The position numbers and the translations under genes are program-made. The notes under the pieces were generated by a model. It was not told the origin of the DNA. It searched no databases and saw only the letters and a list, made by a program, of their open reading frames with translations. A stretch of 64,000 bases of DNA from Caenimonas sp. SL110 (GTDB lineage Bacteria > Pseudomonadota > Gammaproteobacteria > Burkholderiales > Burkholderiaceae_C), in NCBI RefSeq assembly GCF_001044395.1, contig NZ_JANU01000068.1:1-64000 (forward strand), read 5' to 3'. Shown in pieces: positions 17,251-25,567 of the stretch (its first letter is position 1; each line of letters opens with the position of its first letter).

Positions 17251-17547
17251 ATGGCTGCAGCTTCATCATCATCAGCTTCCCCGCGCTCTTCGCGAGTCGG
17301 ACTGCGGGCGACGCACGAACAGGAAGCCGTGCTGCGTCGTGCGGCCGAAGTTGCACACAAGTCCCTGACCGATTTCATTCTCGATAGCGCCTGCCTGGCC
17401 GCAGAGCAGACTTTGCTGGATCAACGCCTGTTCATGGTGAGCGGTGCTGAGTACCAGGACTTCATGACCCTCCTGGATCAGCCCGAATCCGAAAACAAGG
17501 GGTTGAGCGATCTGTTCGCCCGCAAGGCTCCCTGGAAGAAGTCTTGA
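17251..17547 (+). CDS. DUF1778 antitoxin, TacA-like
   Basis: A 98-residue protein with a ribbon-helix-helix N-terminus (about 15-60, with RVGLRATHEQEAVLRRAAE and SLTDFILDSA) typical of DUF1778 antitoxins that pair with GNAT toxins. Such antitoxins bind their own promoter with the N-terminus and neutralise the toxin with the C-terminus. A GAGG-type ribosome site precedes ATG 17251. The stop overlaps the toxin start (TTGA). An autoregulated operator probably lies in the 70 bp upstream, but no clear palindrome was seen. Confidence 0.85.
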   Translation: MAAASSSSASPRSSRVGLRATHEQEAVLRRAAEVAHKSLTDFILDSACLAAEQTLLDQRLFMVSGAEYQDFMTLLDQPESENKGLSDLFARKAPWKKS

Positions 17548-18041
17548 GCATCCGCGCTCCGGTGCCCCTGTGCGCCCAGCATCTTCTGGACGGGTTCGAC
17601 TGCGGCAAGGCCGCATTGAACGAGTGGCTCCTGCGGCATGCCAGCCAGGCCCAGGGTAGCGGCTCTGCGAAGACTTTCGTCGCTTCTGAAAAGGACCGTG
17701 TGGTCGGCTACTTCAGCCTGACGGTGGGTCAGGTCGACACCCTGGATGTGCCTGAGCGGATTCGCAAAGGCATGGGCCAGTACGCCGTTCCGGTAGTCGT
17801 CCTCGCTCGCCTGGCGGTTTCCATTCAGGACCAGGGTCGCGGTATAGGACTGGGGCTGCTTCAGGATGCCATCCGCCGCACCGTGCTTATCGCAGAGCAA
17901 GCCGGCGTCAGGGCCATGTTGACTCACCCGATCGACGAAGAAGCAGCGATGTTCTATATGCGCTTCGGGTTCTCCGCCTCGCCACTACGGGAGCAACAGT
18001 TGCTTTTGCTGCTCAAGGATGCGCGCCGCTGGGTGCGTTGA
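17544..18041 (+). CDS. GNAT-family toxin, TacT-like acetyltransferase
   Basis: A 165-residue GNAT acetyltransferase. The acetyl-CoA binding motif A reads DQGRGIGLGLL (about residues 95-106) and a conserved tyrosine is in MFYMRFGF near the C-terminus. TacT-type toxins acetylate the amino group of charged tRNAs and block translation. The start is a TTG sharing two bases with the antitoxin stop, which would keep toxin output low and coupled. The pairing with a DUF1778 gene, the size and the start MSIRAPVPLCAQH support the call. The convergent DUF885 gene ends only 5 bp away. Confidence 0.85.
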   Translation: MSIRAPVPLCAQHLLDGFDCGKAALNEWLLRHASQAQGSGSAKTFVASEKDRVVGYFSLTVGQVDTLDVPERIRKGMGQYAVPVVVLARLAVSIQDQGRGIGLGLLQDAIRRTVLIAEQAGVRAMLTHPIDEEAAMFYMRFGFSASPLREQQLLLLLKDARRWVR

Positions 18042-18046
18042 TCGCG

Positions 18047-19825
18047 TCAGCGTGCCTTCTCAGCCGCCACCCACTCATCCACCACCTTCTCCAGCACATC
18101 CATCGGCAACGCACCGTTGTCGATGGCGACGTTATGGAAACGGCGCAGATCGAACTTCGCACCCAGCGCGGCTTTCGACTTCTCGCGCAACTGCGCAAAC
18201 TTGAGCGCGCCGATCATGTAGCCCAGCGCCTGCCCCGGCTGCGAGATGTAGCGATCGACTTCCGATGTCACGAAGCCCACATCCATTCCCGTGCGCTCCA
18301 CCATGAAATCAATCGACTGCTGGCGCGACCAGCCCAGGCTGTGGATGCCGGTATCGACGACCAGCCGTGCCGCGCGAAACGCACGCCACTGGAGGTGACC
18401 AAACAGGTCGTACGGGTCCTCATACAAACCGATCTCACGCCCCAATGCTTCGGCATACACCGCCCAACCCTCGACGAACGCGGTGTACCCACCGCCGCGC
18501 CGGAACTCGGGCAATGACTTCAGCTCGATGGCACGCGCGATCTGCAGGTGATGGCCGGGCACGGCCTCGTGCGCAGTCAGCGTGGCCATGCGCCACATGG
18601 GCCGCGTCTTCCAGCCCAGCACATTGGCGTTGAACCAGCCCGGGGTCGATCCATCCACCGCCGGGCCGTTGTAATACTCCGCTGAATCCGGGCCACGAAA
18701 TGCGGGCATGCCGCGCACGCCGTACGGTGCACGCGGCAGTTCGGCAAACAGGCGCGGCAACTGCGCGTCGATTCGCTTGGAAATATCGCGATAGCCCGCG
18801 AGCAACTCATCCGGGCCCTTGTGAAAGAACTTCGGATCGGTCGTGAGGTACGCAATGAACTGCGCGAAGTTGCCCTGGAACTTCGTGCGCTGCATCACGC
18901 CTTCCATCTCGGCGCGAATGGCGGCGAGTTCACGCAGGCCGATGGCATGGATCTGCGCTGCGGACAGCTGGGTCGTCGTGCGGTGGCGAACCAGGCCGTC
19001 GTACACCTTCACCCCATCGGGGTAACGATGCAAGGCGCCGTCTGCCGGTGCGCGCGGCAAATATTCGTCGGCAACGAACGCACGCAGCTTGCGAAGCGGC
19101 GGGATCACATCGCGTGCAATGGCCGTGCGAGCCGATGCCCGCAGCGCTGCCTGGTCAGCCGCTGGTATGCCGGCGCCCAGCGTCTTGAACGGTGCGTAGT
19201 ACGGCCCCGCTTCGACATCCGCAGGCATTTGCTTGTCGATCTGGTCGAGCACCCGGGCGAGCACGTCGCGCGACGACACCCAGCCCAGCGCCATCGAACG
19301 GCGCATGCAGTCGATCTCCTGGTCCATCCAGCGCGGATACGCGGCCATGCGCGCGAGCATCTGCTCGACTTGCGCACGGGTTGCAACCGGCGATGCCCGC
19401 AGCAAATCCGCCAGGCCCGTGTGCGACCCGCCGAGCGCGCCGAGGTTCAGGCATCGGTAGCCTGTCCACGCCTGCTCTTCGACATAGCGCTCATGGTTGC
19501 TGATGAAAAGGTCCAGCGAGAGGCGGTCGCCCGCGGACAAGCGTTCACGGCGCAACTGCTTCGCCTCTGCGACCCACGCGCGATTTTGCGCATCCCATGC
19601 CGCGACGGCCTCTGGCGAGCCGTCCGACAATTGATCGTTGTAGCGATAGTCGCCGCGATAGGTGGTCCACTCCGGAAAGCGCCTGGCTACCGCTTCCCAG
19701 TTGCGGTCAAACAGCGCCTTGAGCGCAGCCGTCTCCTGGGGATCAACCTGGGCCTGGGCCTGCGCGGGGGCGAGGTTCGCGCAGCACAACACCAGCAAGA
19801 AAGCCGCACTCCGGATGATGTTCAT
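18047..19825 (-). CDS. DUF885 family exported protein
   Basis: A 592-residue protein with a signal peptide (MNIIRSAAFLLVLCCANLAPAQAQ). The family hallmark HEAVPGHHLQ, a His/Glu-rich motif compatible with a metal-dependent peptidase fold, lies about two thirds along. DUF885 proteins are widespread in proteobacteria and are often annotated as putative peptidases; activity is not established. ATG 19825 is chosen because GAGG sits 5-8 nt before it; an upstream TTG has no ribosome site. It is 28 bp downstream of the subtilisin-like protease gene on the same strand, so it probably belongs to the peptide-uptake operon and may act on the same peptides. Confidence 0.8.
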   Translation of the reverse strand: MNIIRSAAFLLVLCCANLAPAQAQAQVDPQETAALKALFDRNWEAVARRFPEWTTYRGDYRYNDQLSDGSPEAVAAWDAQNRAWVAEAKQLRRERLSAGDRLSLDLFISNHERYVEEQAWTGYRCLNLGALGGSHTGLADLLRASPVATRAQVEQMLARMAAYPRWMDQEIDCMRRSMALGWVSSRDVLARVLDQIDKQMPADVEAGPYYAPFKTLGAGIPAADQAALRASARTAIARDVIPPLRKLRAFVADEYLPRAPADGALHRYPDGVKVYDGLVRHRTTTQLSAAQIHAIGLRELAAIRAEMEGVMQRTKFQGNFAQFIAYLTTDPKFFHKGPDELLAGYRDISKRIDAQLPRLFAELPRAPYGVRGMPAFRGPDSAEYYNGPAVDGSTPGWFNANVLGWKTRPMWRMATLTAHEAVPGHHLQIARAIELKSLPEFRRGGGYTAFVEGWAVYAEALGREIGLYEDPYDLFGHLQWRAFRAARLVVDTGIHSLGWSRQQSIDFMVERTGMDVGFVTSEVDRYISQPGQALGYMIGALKFAQLREKSKAALGAKFDLRRFHNVAIDNGALPMDVLEKVVDEWVAAEKAR

Positions 19826-19853
19826 GGCAATCCTCAAGGTGACTCAGGGTGTC

Positions 19854-21689
19854 TCAGGGCATATACCCGACTGCAGCCAACGCGCGCGCCGGATGGACAA
19901 GCGTGCGCCGACCATCTTCGCTGCGATCGGCCGTCGTGCGCATGATGGAGATGATCTCGGCAGGCTTGAGCGATGGCTTGACCGCCAGCATCTTGGCTGC
20001 GAGGTTGGTGACTTGCGGCGCCGACATCGACGTGCCGGAGATCGCCAGCCGCCTGCCACCAGGGACATAGCTTTCGACCTGGTAGCCATTGGCATGCAGC
20101 AGCACGGTGGGCCCATAGCTCGTGAACGATGCTTCGTCGCCCGCCTTGTCCACTGCGCCGACGGCAACCACATTGGGCAGCACGATGCCCGACGGATAGA
20201 TGTCGTTGAAGGTGGGGTCGTTGCCGGAATTGCCCGCCGAGACGACGAACAGGATGTCAGGCGCTGAAGCAAGCGCTGCCGTCAAGGCGCCCAGGTGCCG
20301 GTCGAAGTAACGCCGCGCGATCGTGCGGCGCTCGGCTGCATCCTTGCCAATCGCGCACTGCTCCAGCGCTGTCTCATAACCGCGCAGGCTGCCGCCCCAG
20401 CTCATGTTGACCACACGCGCGCCGGTCTTCCTGATGAAGTCCATGTAGTGCGCGAAGTTGCCTGCTGTACGTGCTGTCAGTTCGTCGCTGGGGCACGGGT
20501 CGGGCAGCAAGGTGTAGCCGAAGTCGATGCGCGCATCGGCCAGCCGTGCATACGGATTGCCGGCCATCGCGATGCCGGCCACGTGCGTGCCATGCTGGTA
20601 GGTACTCACCAGCCGCAACTCTTCCTGCACCGCCTTGTATTGCGCTGGCGCGAGGTTGGACAGCAGGTTCTTGACCTCGGAGGCCTCTGCGCTATCGATG
20701 TTGGACGTGAGGTCCGACATGCCCTTGCTGCGAGCCTGCAATGCGCCGATACGGCCCTGCACATCGGCAGGCAGTGGCTTGAGCGGCTCCAGCGAAGGAC
20801 GCGCTTGGCGGTCGAATGCAATCCGTGCGGGCTTGCCGTCTTCCACGATGAAGCGATCAGCGAAGACCGTGGCGTCGATGCCGCCGTCCCACACGACGAT
20901 GCGCACCGGTTGGTAATTGCGCCCTGCCGGCAGCGCCACATCGCGCGCCGCCCAGATGTCCGGCTTGTCGACCTTGTTGGCCGCCAGATAACCGCCGTAG
21001 GCATCCACCAGGGTCTGCTTGAGCGGCAGCACGAATTCGAGCGAATAGCGTGCGCCGATGACCGTGGGCACCAGGTCGGAACTGAGCGTGCCGGTGCTCG
21101 TGGCCACCGGCTGGAGCACGCCACGCACACGCCCCAGGATCAGCGTCTCACCGACCGTCTCCATCCCGGCTTTCGCACGCTGGATGTCGTTGCGGATCTG
21201 CAGGTGCGGATACCGATTGAGCTCCTGGACCACCAGCCGCCCAACCTCTGCGCGATACGCGCTCGAGTTGCGGTCCCCGACCTTCTTCGCTGCCGCCACC
21301 ATCGCGCGAATCGTCAGGCCCGATATCAGCTTGTCAGCCGGCTTGTCCTGGAGCTGGCGAATCTGCTCGGAGCGACGCAGCGCATCGTCGTAGCGGCCTT
21401 CCAGCATGTCCATCTGCATGAGCGTGCCCAGCAGCTGGCGGCGCGTCGCGGTCTCTGCGATGTCGTACGCGGCCAACGTGCCTTCGGTGTTGCGGCGCAC
21501 ATCGGCGGCAAGCAGCGCGAAGCGCTGGGGATCACGCACCAGTGCTTCGACTTCGCCTGTGACCGGATAGGTGAAGCGCGGAAGCTCATCGGCGCGTTCA
21601 ATGCGTTTGGGCGTCTGCGCGAGCGCAGCACCGAGAACAAAAACACCCACGAGAGCGCCGATCGAGGCGCGGGCCATGCCAAGCTTCAC
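19854..21689 (-). CDS. S8 subtilisin-like serine protease, exported
   Basis: A 611-residue protease. All three catalytic residues of family S8 are visible: Asp in VVWDGGIDA (about 267), His in QHGTHVAGIAMAG (about 365) and Ser in GTSMSAPQVTNLAA (about 553), with the oxyanion Asn in VSAGNSGND. The start is GTG 21689, because GAGGAG lies 6 nt upstream and a signal peptide (MARASIGALVGVFVLGAALAQ) follows within a few residues. Long segments before the His and between the His and Ser hold extra regions. It starts 10 bp after a peptide ABC transporter ATPase gene, so it is very likely cotranscribed and may feed peptides to that importer. Confidence 0.9.
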   Translation of the reverse strand: MKLGMARASIGALVGVFVLGAALAQTPKRIERADELPRFTYPVTGEVEALVRDPQRFALLAADVRRNTEGTLAAYDIAETATRRQLLGTLMQMDMLEGRYDDALRRSEQIRQLQDKPADKLISGLTIRAMVAAAKKVGDRNSSAYRAEVGRLVVQELNRYPHLQIRNDIQRAKAGMETVGETLILGRVRGVLQPVATSTGTLSSDLVPTVIGARYSLEFVLPLKQTLVDAYGGYLAANKVDKPDIWAARDVALPAGRNYQPVRIVVWDGGIDATVFADRFIVEDGKPARIAFDRQARPSLEPLKPLPADVQGRIGALQARSKGMSDLTSNIDSAEASEVKNLLSNLAPAQYKAVQEELRLVSTYQHGTHVAGIAMAGNPYARLADARIDFGYTLLPDPCPSDELTARTAGNFAHYMDFIRKTGARVVNMSWGGSLRGYETALEQCAIGKDAAERRTIARRYFDRHLGALTAALASAPDILFVVSAGNSGNDPTFNDIYPSGIVLPNVVAVGAVDKAGDEASFTSYGPTVLLHANGYQVESYVPGGRRLAISGTSMSAPQVTNLAAKMLAVKPSLKPAEIISIMRTTADRSEDGRRTLVHPARALAAVGYMP

Positions 21690-21699
21690 TGAACTCTCC

Positions 21700-23394
21700 T
21701 CAAACGCCCACGGGCGCCGCGTGCGCAACCTCATAGCCGCGCGGAATCGCCGCCAGCAGTTGCTGCGTGTACGCATGCTGCGGATTCGAATAGATCTGCT
21801 CGGACGTGCCGCGCTCGACGATCTCGCCCTTGTTCATCACCAGGATGTCGTCGGCCATGTACTTCACCACCGCCAGGTCGTGGCTGATGAAGACATAGGT
21901 CAGGCCGAATTCTTCCTGCAGGTCGAGCAGCAGGTTGAGCACGGTTGCCTGCACGCTCACGTCCAGCGCACTGACGCTCTCGTCGCAGATGATGATCTCG
22001 GGCTGCATGGTCAGGCATCGCGCAATCGCGATGCGCTGGCGCTGGCCGCCCGAAAATTCATGCGGGTACTTGCCAAACGCTGTTTCCGGCAGGCCCACTT
22101 TCTTGAGCCATCCGAGTGCAAGCCGGGCACGCGCGTTGTCGTCGGCGCCGATCGAATGGATGCGCATCGGCTCCATCAAAATCTGGCCAACGGTAAAGCG
22201 CGGATTCAGGCTCGCGTACGGGTTCTGGAAAATGATCTGGATGCGCCGACGCCAGGCCTGCAACTGCCGGGCGCTCAGGGTCGCGAGGTCGGTTCCTTCA
22301 AACAGGATATGGCCCGAGCTCGGGTCGGTCAGGCGCGTGAGCATCATGCCCACCGTCGTCTTGCCGGAACCCGATTCGCCCACCACGCCCAGGGTGCGGC
22401 CCTTGTGCAGCACGAAGTCCGCCTGCTTCACCGCGCTGATGACCTTGCGCTTGAACAGGCCCTCTTTGAGCTTGTATTCCTTCGACAGATTCGACACTTC
22501 AATCAGCGGTGCGCCCTGCGCCGGAACACTGATGCGCTCGGTCGTCTCGGGTGCGCGCTTGTTGATGATGTCGTCGATGACGGCCAGCCTGCGCGGTCGC
22601 GCATCCAGACGCGGACGGCATGCCAGCAGGGCCTGTGTGTACGCATCTTTCGGCGCGTTGAAAATCTGCCCGGCTTCACCAGCTTCGCGCACCTGGCCGT
22701 GACGCATCACGACGACACTGCTCGCGATTTCGCCCACCAGCCCGAGGTCATGGCTGATAAACAGCATGCTCATGCGGTGGCGCTGCTGCAAGCCGGCCAG
22801 CAGGTTCACGATCTGCCGCTGCACGGTCACGTCGAGCGCCGTGGTCGGCTCATCGGCGATCAGCATCTTGGGCTCGCAGGCAATCGCCATCGCGATCATC
22901 ACGCGCTGCTGCTGTCCACCCGAAAGCTCATGCGGGTACGCATCGACGCGCGCACGCGGCTCGGGGATACCCACTTCGTCGAGCAGTTCCATTGCGCGAT
23001 TGCGGGCCTGGCTGTTCGACATCCCCATGTGGATGCGCAGCACTTCGGCGATCTGCTCGCCGACCGTGAACACCGGGTTCAGCGAGCTCATCGGCTCCTG
23101 GAACACGACAGAGATTTCCTTGCCGCGCAGCGCCCGCATCTCGGACATCGGCGCTTTCAGCAGGTCGCGGCCCTGGTACAGGATGCGGCTCTCAGGCGAG
23201 ACCACCGCGTTCTCGGGCAACAGGCGCACGATGCTCATCGCACTTACGCTCTTGCCGCTGCCGGACTCGCCCACCAGCGCCACGGTGGTGTTCTCGGGCA
23301 CGTCGAAACTCACGCCGCGCACGGCTTCGTGCATCTCGTTCTTGCCGACACGGAAAGCGACTCGCAGGTCGCGCACCTCGATCAGGTTACTCAT
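21700..23394 (-). CDS. Fused dual ATP-binding subunit of peptide ABC importer, YejF-like
   Basis: A 564-residue protein with two complete ABC domains. Each has Walker A (GESGSGKS near 40, GESGSGKT near 345), the signature (LSGGQQQR, FSGGQRQR) and Walker B (ADEPTTALD and CDESVSALD). The second Walker B has Ser in place of the usual Pro but keeps the catalytic Glu. Fusion of the DppD- and DppF-type ATPases in one chain is the YejF arrangement. It lies 12 bp after the second permease gene and 10 bp before the S8 protease gene. It should power uptake of oligopeptides from the periplasm. Confidence 0.93.
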   Translation of the reverse strand: MSNLIEVRDLRVAFRVGKNEMHEAVRGVSFDVPENTTVALVGESGSGKSVSAMSIVRLLPENAVVSPESRILYQGRDLLKAPMSEMRALRGKEISVVFQEPMSSLNPVFTVGEQIAEVLRIHMGMSNSQARNRAMELLDEVGIPEPRARVDAYPHELSGGQQQRVMIAMAIACEPKMLIADEPTTALDVTVQRQIVNLLAGLQQRHRMSMLFISHDLGLVGEIASSVVVMRHGQVREAGEAGQIFNAPKDAYTQALLACRPRLDARPRRLAVIDDIINKRAPETTERISVPAQGAPLIEVSNLSKEYKLKEGLFKRKVISAVKQADFVLHKGRTLGVVGESGSGKTTVGMMLTRLTDPSSGHILFEGTDLATLSARQLQAWRRRIQIIFQNPYASLNPRFTVGQILMEPMRIHSIGADDNARARLALGWLKKVGLPETAFGKYPHEFSGGQRQRIAIARCLTMQPEIIICDESVSALDVSVQATVLNLLLDLQEEFGLTYVFISHDLAVVKYMADDILVMNKGEIVERGTSEQIYSNPQHAYTQQLLAAIPRGYEVAHAAPVGV

Positions 23395-23406
23395 GGTGCT
23401 GGCGTC

Positions 23407-24483
23407 CTATCGCAGTTTCGGGTCGAGCGCATCGCGCAGTGCATCGGTGAGCAAGGCAAATGCCGTCACGAATGCAGCCATGAAGAAGGTTGCAGCAGCG
23501 AGCTGCCACCACTTGCCCAGCACCAGTTCGGTCTGGGCTTCGGCCAGCATCGTGCCCCAGCTCACCATGTCGATCGGCACGCCCAGGCCCAGGAACGACA
23601 GGATCACTTCGGCCTTGATGAACGACACCACATGCAGCGACAACTGCACCAGTACCACGTGGCTCACGTTCGGCAGGATGTGGGTGAACATGCGAGCGGA
23701 ATGACCCGCGCCAATCGCTTCGGCGGCCCGCACATATTCGCGGTTGCGGTGCTTCATGTACTCGGCGCGCACCAGCCGGTAGATGCCGGTCCAGCCCACG
23801 ACGCCCAGGATGATGACCACCGGCGCGATGGTGTTCGCAAACATCTTGGAGATCGGCCCGGACTTGAACAGGGCCGCGAGCGTGAAGATCAGCAGGATGT
23901 ACGGAATCGAAGTGAAGACGTTGTAGACCCACTCCAGAAAGTCGCCGAGCTTGCCGCCGTAGTAGCCGCCCAGGGCGCCGAGCACCGTGCCGATGAAAGT
24001 CGCGAGCAACGCAGCCGCGATGCCCACCAGGATCGACACCTGCGCACCCTTGATCGCCTTGTCCAGCACATCGCGCCCCAGGCGGTCTGCGCCCAGCGGC
24101 AGCGTCTGGGCCTTGACTTCATCGACGGTCTTCACGCGCGATGCGCGTTCTGTCCATTCCGCATAACGCGGCGCGAGCGGATCGACATCGCTCAGGTCCA
24201 CGTTGGGCCGCTGCTGGCCGACGACGACTGCCGCTTCTTTCTCCTGCGCGCCGACCATGTGCGGCGGCGCGAACGGCACGCCCACTTCCTTTTGCCAGCC
24301 GGAGGCCAGGATGCCGAACTGCGCGGCCAGCACGAGCGCGAGAAAGAAGATGACAACTGCCAGCGACACCATGCCGACGCGGTCGCGCTTCAGGCGCGTC
24401 CAGGCCTGCATCCAGACGTTGGGAGACTTGGGCAGCGCCGATTGGGCGACGGCCTCTTCGGGCAAGGGAAGAACCGCGCTCAT
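23407..24483 (-). CDS. Peptide ABC transporter permease, YejE/DppC-like
   Basis: A 358-residue inner-membrane permease. TM1 (about 38-58) is followed by a periplasmic loop of about 110 residues and then five membrane segments with the binding-protein-dependent transport motif (EYVRAAEAIGAGHSARMFTHILPN), which contacts the ATPase. The long loop after TM1 is typical of the YejE group. The start overlaps the stop of the YejB-like gene in ATGA. It pairs with the YejB-like permease and the fused ATPase. Confidence 0.92.
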   Translation of the reverse strand: MSAVLPLPEEAVAQSALPKSPNVWMQAWTRLKRDRVGMVSLAVVIFFLALVLAAQFGILASGWQKEVGVPFAPPHMVGAQEKEAAVVVGQQRPNVDLSDVDPLAPRYAEWTERASRVKTVDEVKAQTLPLGADRLGRDVLDKAIKGAQVSILVGIAAALLATFIGTVLGALGGYYGGKLGDFLEWVYNVFTSIPYILLIFTLAALFKSGPISKMFANTIAPVVIILGVVGWTGIYRLVRAEYMKHRNREYVRAAEAIGAGHSARMFTHILPNVSHVVLVQLSLHVVSFIKAEVILSFLGLGVPIDMVSWGTMLAEAQTELVLGKWWQLAAATFFMAAFVTAFALLTDALRDALDPKLR

Positions 24484-25418
24484 TTCAGCACCACCCGTGG
24501 ATCGACGAATTTGTAGAGCATGTCGGTGATGAGGTTGATCACCATCGTCAAAGCGGCGAGGTAGATCGTGACGGCCTGGATGACCGGGTAGTCGCTTCGG
24601 CCCACCGCCGCATAGACCTCGCGGCCCAGGCCCGGCACCGAGAAGAACACCTCGATGAGGAACGAGCCGATGAAGACACCCGGCAACTGCGTCGCCACGT
24701 TGGTCAGGATCGGGATCATGGCGTTGCGCAAGACGTGCTTGAACAAAATTGTGTTCTCTGCCACGCCCTTGGCGCGCGCGGTGCGCACATAGTCGTGACC
24801 GATTTCATCGAGAAAAAAGCTGCGATACAGGCGCGTGTGCGGCGCCAGGCTCACCAGCACGGCGATGAGCACCGGCAGCGGCGCATACACCAGCAGGTTG
24901 GTCCACACGCTGTTGCTCCAGCCCTGCACCGGGAACCATCCCAGCCGGAAGGCAAAGAAGTACTGCCCGACGATGACGTACACCAGGAAGCTGATCGACA
25001 GCGCGACGGTCGAGATGATCATCACCGCCCGGTCGGTGAGGCTGCCGCGCACATAGGCGACCGCCATGCCTGCGACGATGGCCAGACCCACTTCCAGCAC
25101 CAGGATGGGCACCATGATGGTCAGCGTGGCGGGCAGGCGGCTGGCAAAGATGCTGCTCACGGTTTCGCGCGTGGCCCAGCTGCGGCCCCAGTCGAACGTG
25201 ACAACTTTCTCGATAAAGCCCCAGAACTGCGCCCAGAGCGGCCGGTTCAGGCCCAGCTCGTTACGAATCGACTCCACCTGGTCGTTGCTGGCGCCAAGGC
25301 CTGCAATGATCTCCGCCGGGTCGTCCCCGAAGAAGGTAAAGAGCAAAAACACCAGCAGGATGACGCCCGCCAGGGTGGGGATCATCTGAAGGATCCGCCG
25401 TATGAGGTATGACAGCAT
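24480..25418 (-). CDS. Peptide ABC transporter permease, YejB/DppB-like
   Basis: A 312-residue permease with six predicted membrane segments, beginning MLSYLIRRILQMIPTLAGV, the usual DppB/YejB opening. The EAA-type loop (DYVRTARAKGVAENTILFKH) lies about two thirds along. ATG 25418 is chosen over an upstream start, since it opens exactly at the family N-terminus. It is the first gene of the leftward operon; the binding protein is probably one of the two encoded divergently from 25568. Confidence 0.92.
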   Translation of the reverse strand: MLSYLIRRILQMIPTLAGVILLVFLLFTFFGDDPAEIIAGLGASNDQVESIRNELGLNRPLWAQFWGFIEKVVTFDWGRSWATRETVSSIFASRLPATLTIMVPILVLEVGLAIVAGMAVAYVRGSLTDRAVMIISTVALSISFLVYVIVGQYFFAFRLGWFPVQGWSNSVWTNLLVYAPLPVLIAVLVSLAPHTRLYRSFFLDEIGHDYVRTARAKGVAENTILFKHVLRNAMIPILTNVATQLPGVFIGSFLIEVFFSVPGLGREVYAAVGRSDYPVIQAVTIYLAALTMVINLITDMLYKFVDPRVVLK

Positions 25419-25459
25419 GTTGAGATTCCAGGGCGGCGGTTGGCCGCCCTCCAGACACA

Positions 25460-25508
25460 AAAATAGGGGGGCCGCTCGTGGAAAAATAGGGAAACCGCTC
25501 GTGAGCGG
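25460..25508. promoter_or_regulatory. Direct repeat and palindrome between two peptide-transport operons
   Basis: A 21-bp segment, AAAATAGGG-N3-CCGCTCGTG, occurs twice with a period of 23 bp (25460-25480 and 25483-25503), differing only in the three central bases. The second copy runs into a perfect palindrome CCGCTC-GT-GAGCGG (25495-25508). The site lies 42 bp upstream of the leftward permease start and about 60-100 bp upstream of the rightward binding-protein start, a position suited to a shared regulator. The regulator is unknown. Confidence 0.45.
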
Positions 25509-25547
25509 TGGTCCGGGTGCGCATTATGCTTGCGGATTGCCTTTCCC

Positions 25548-25563
25548 TACCTAGGTAATTACC
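25548..25563. promoter_or_regulatory. Two overlapping palindromes directly before the binding-protein start
   Basis: TACCTAGGTA (25548-25557) and GGTAATTACC (25554-25563) are both perfect palindromes sharing four bases; the second ends 4 bp before the ATG at 25568. No other good ribosome binding site is seen, so the AGG in the first palindrome may serve as one. A protein bound here, or an RNA fold, could limit translation start. Confidence 0.4.
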
Positions 25564-25567
25564 AAGC

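Noticed and set aside
21571-24516. A 981-codon plus-strand frame opposite the Yej-type transporter genes
   Set aside because: Same reason: composition rich in His, Arg and Gln, no domain, fully covered by real genes on the other strand.
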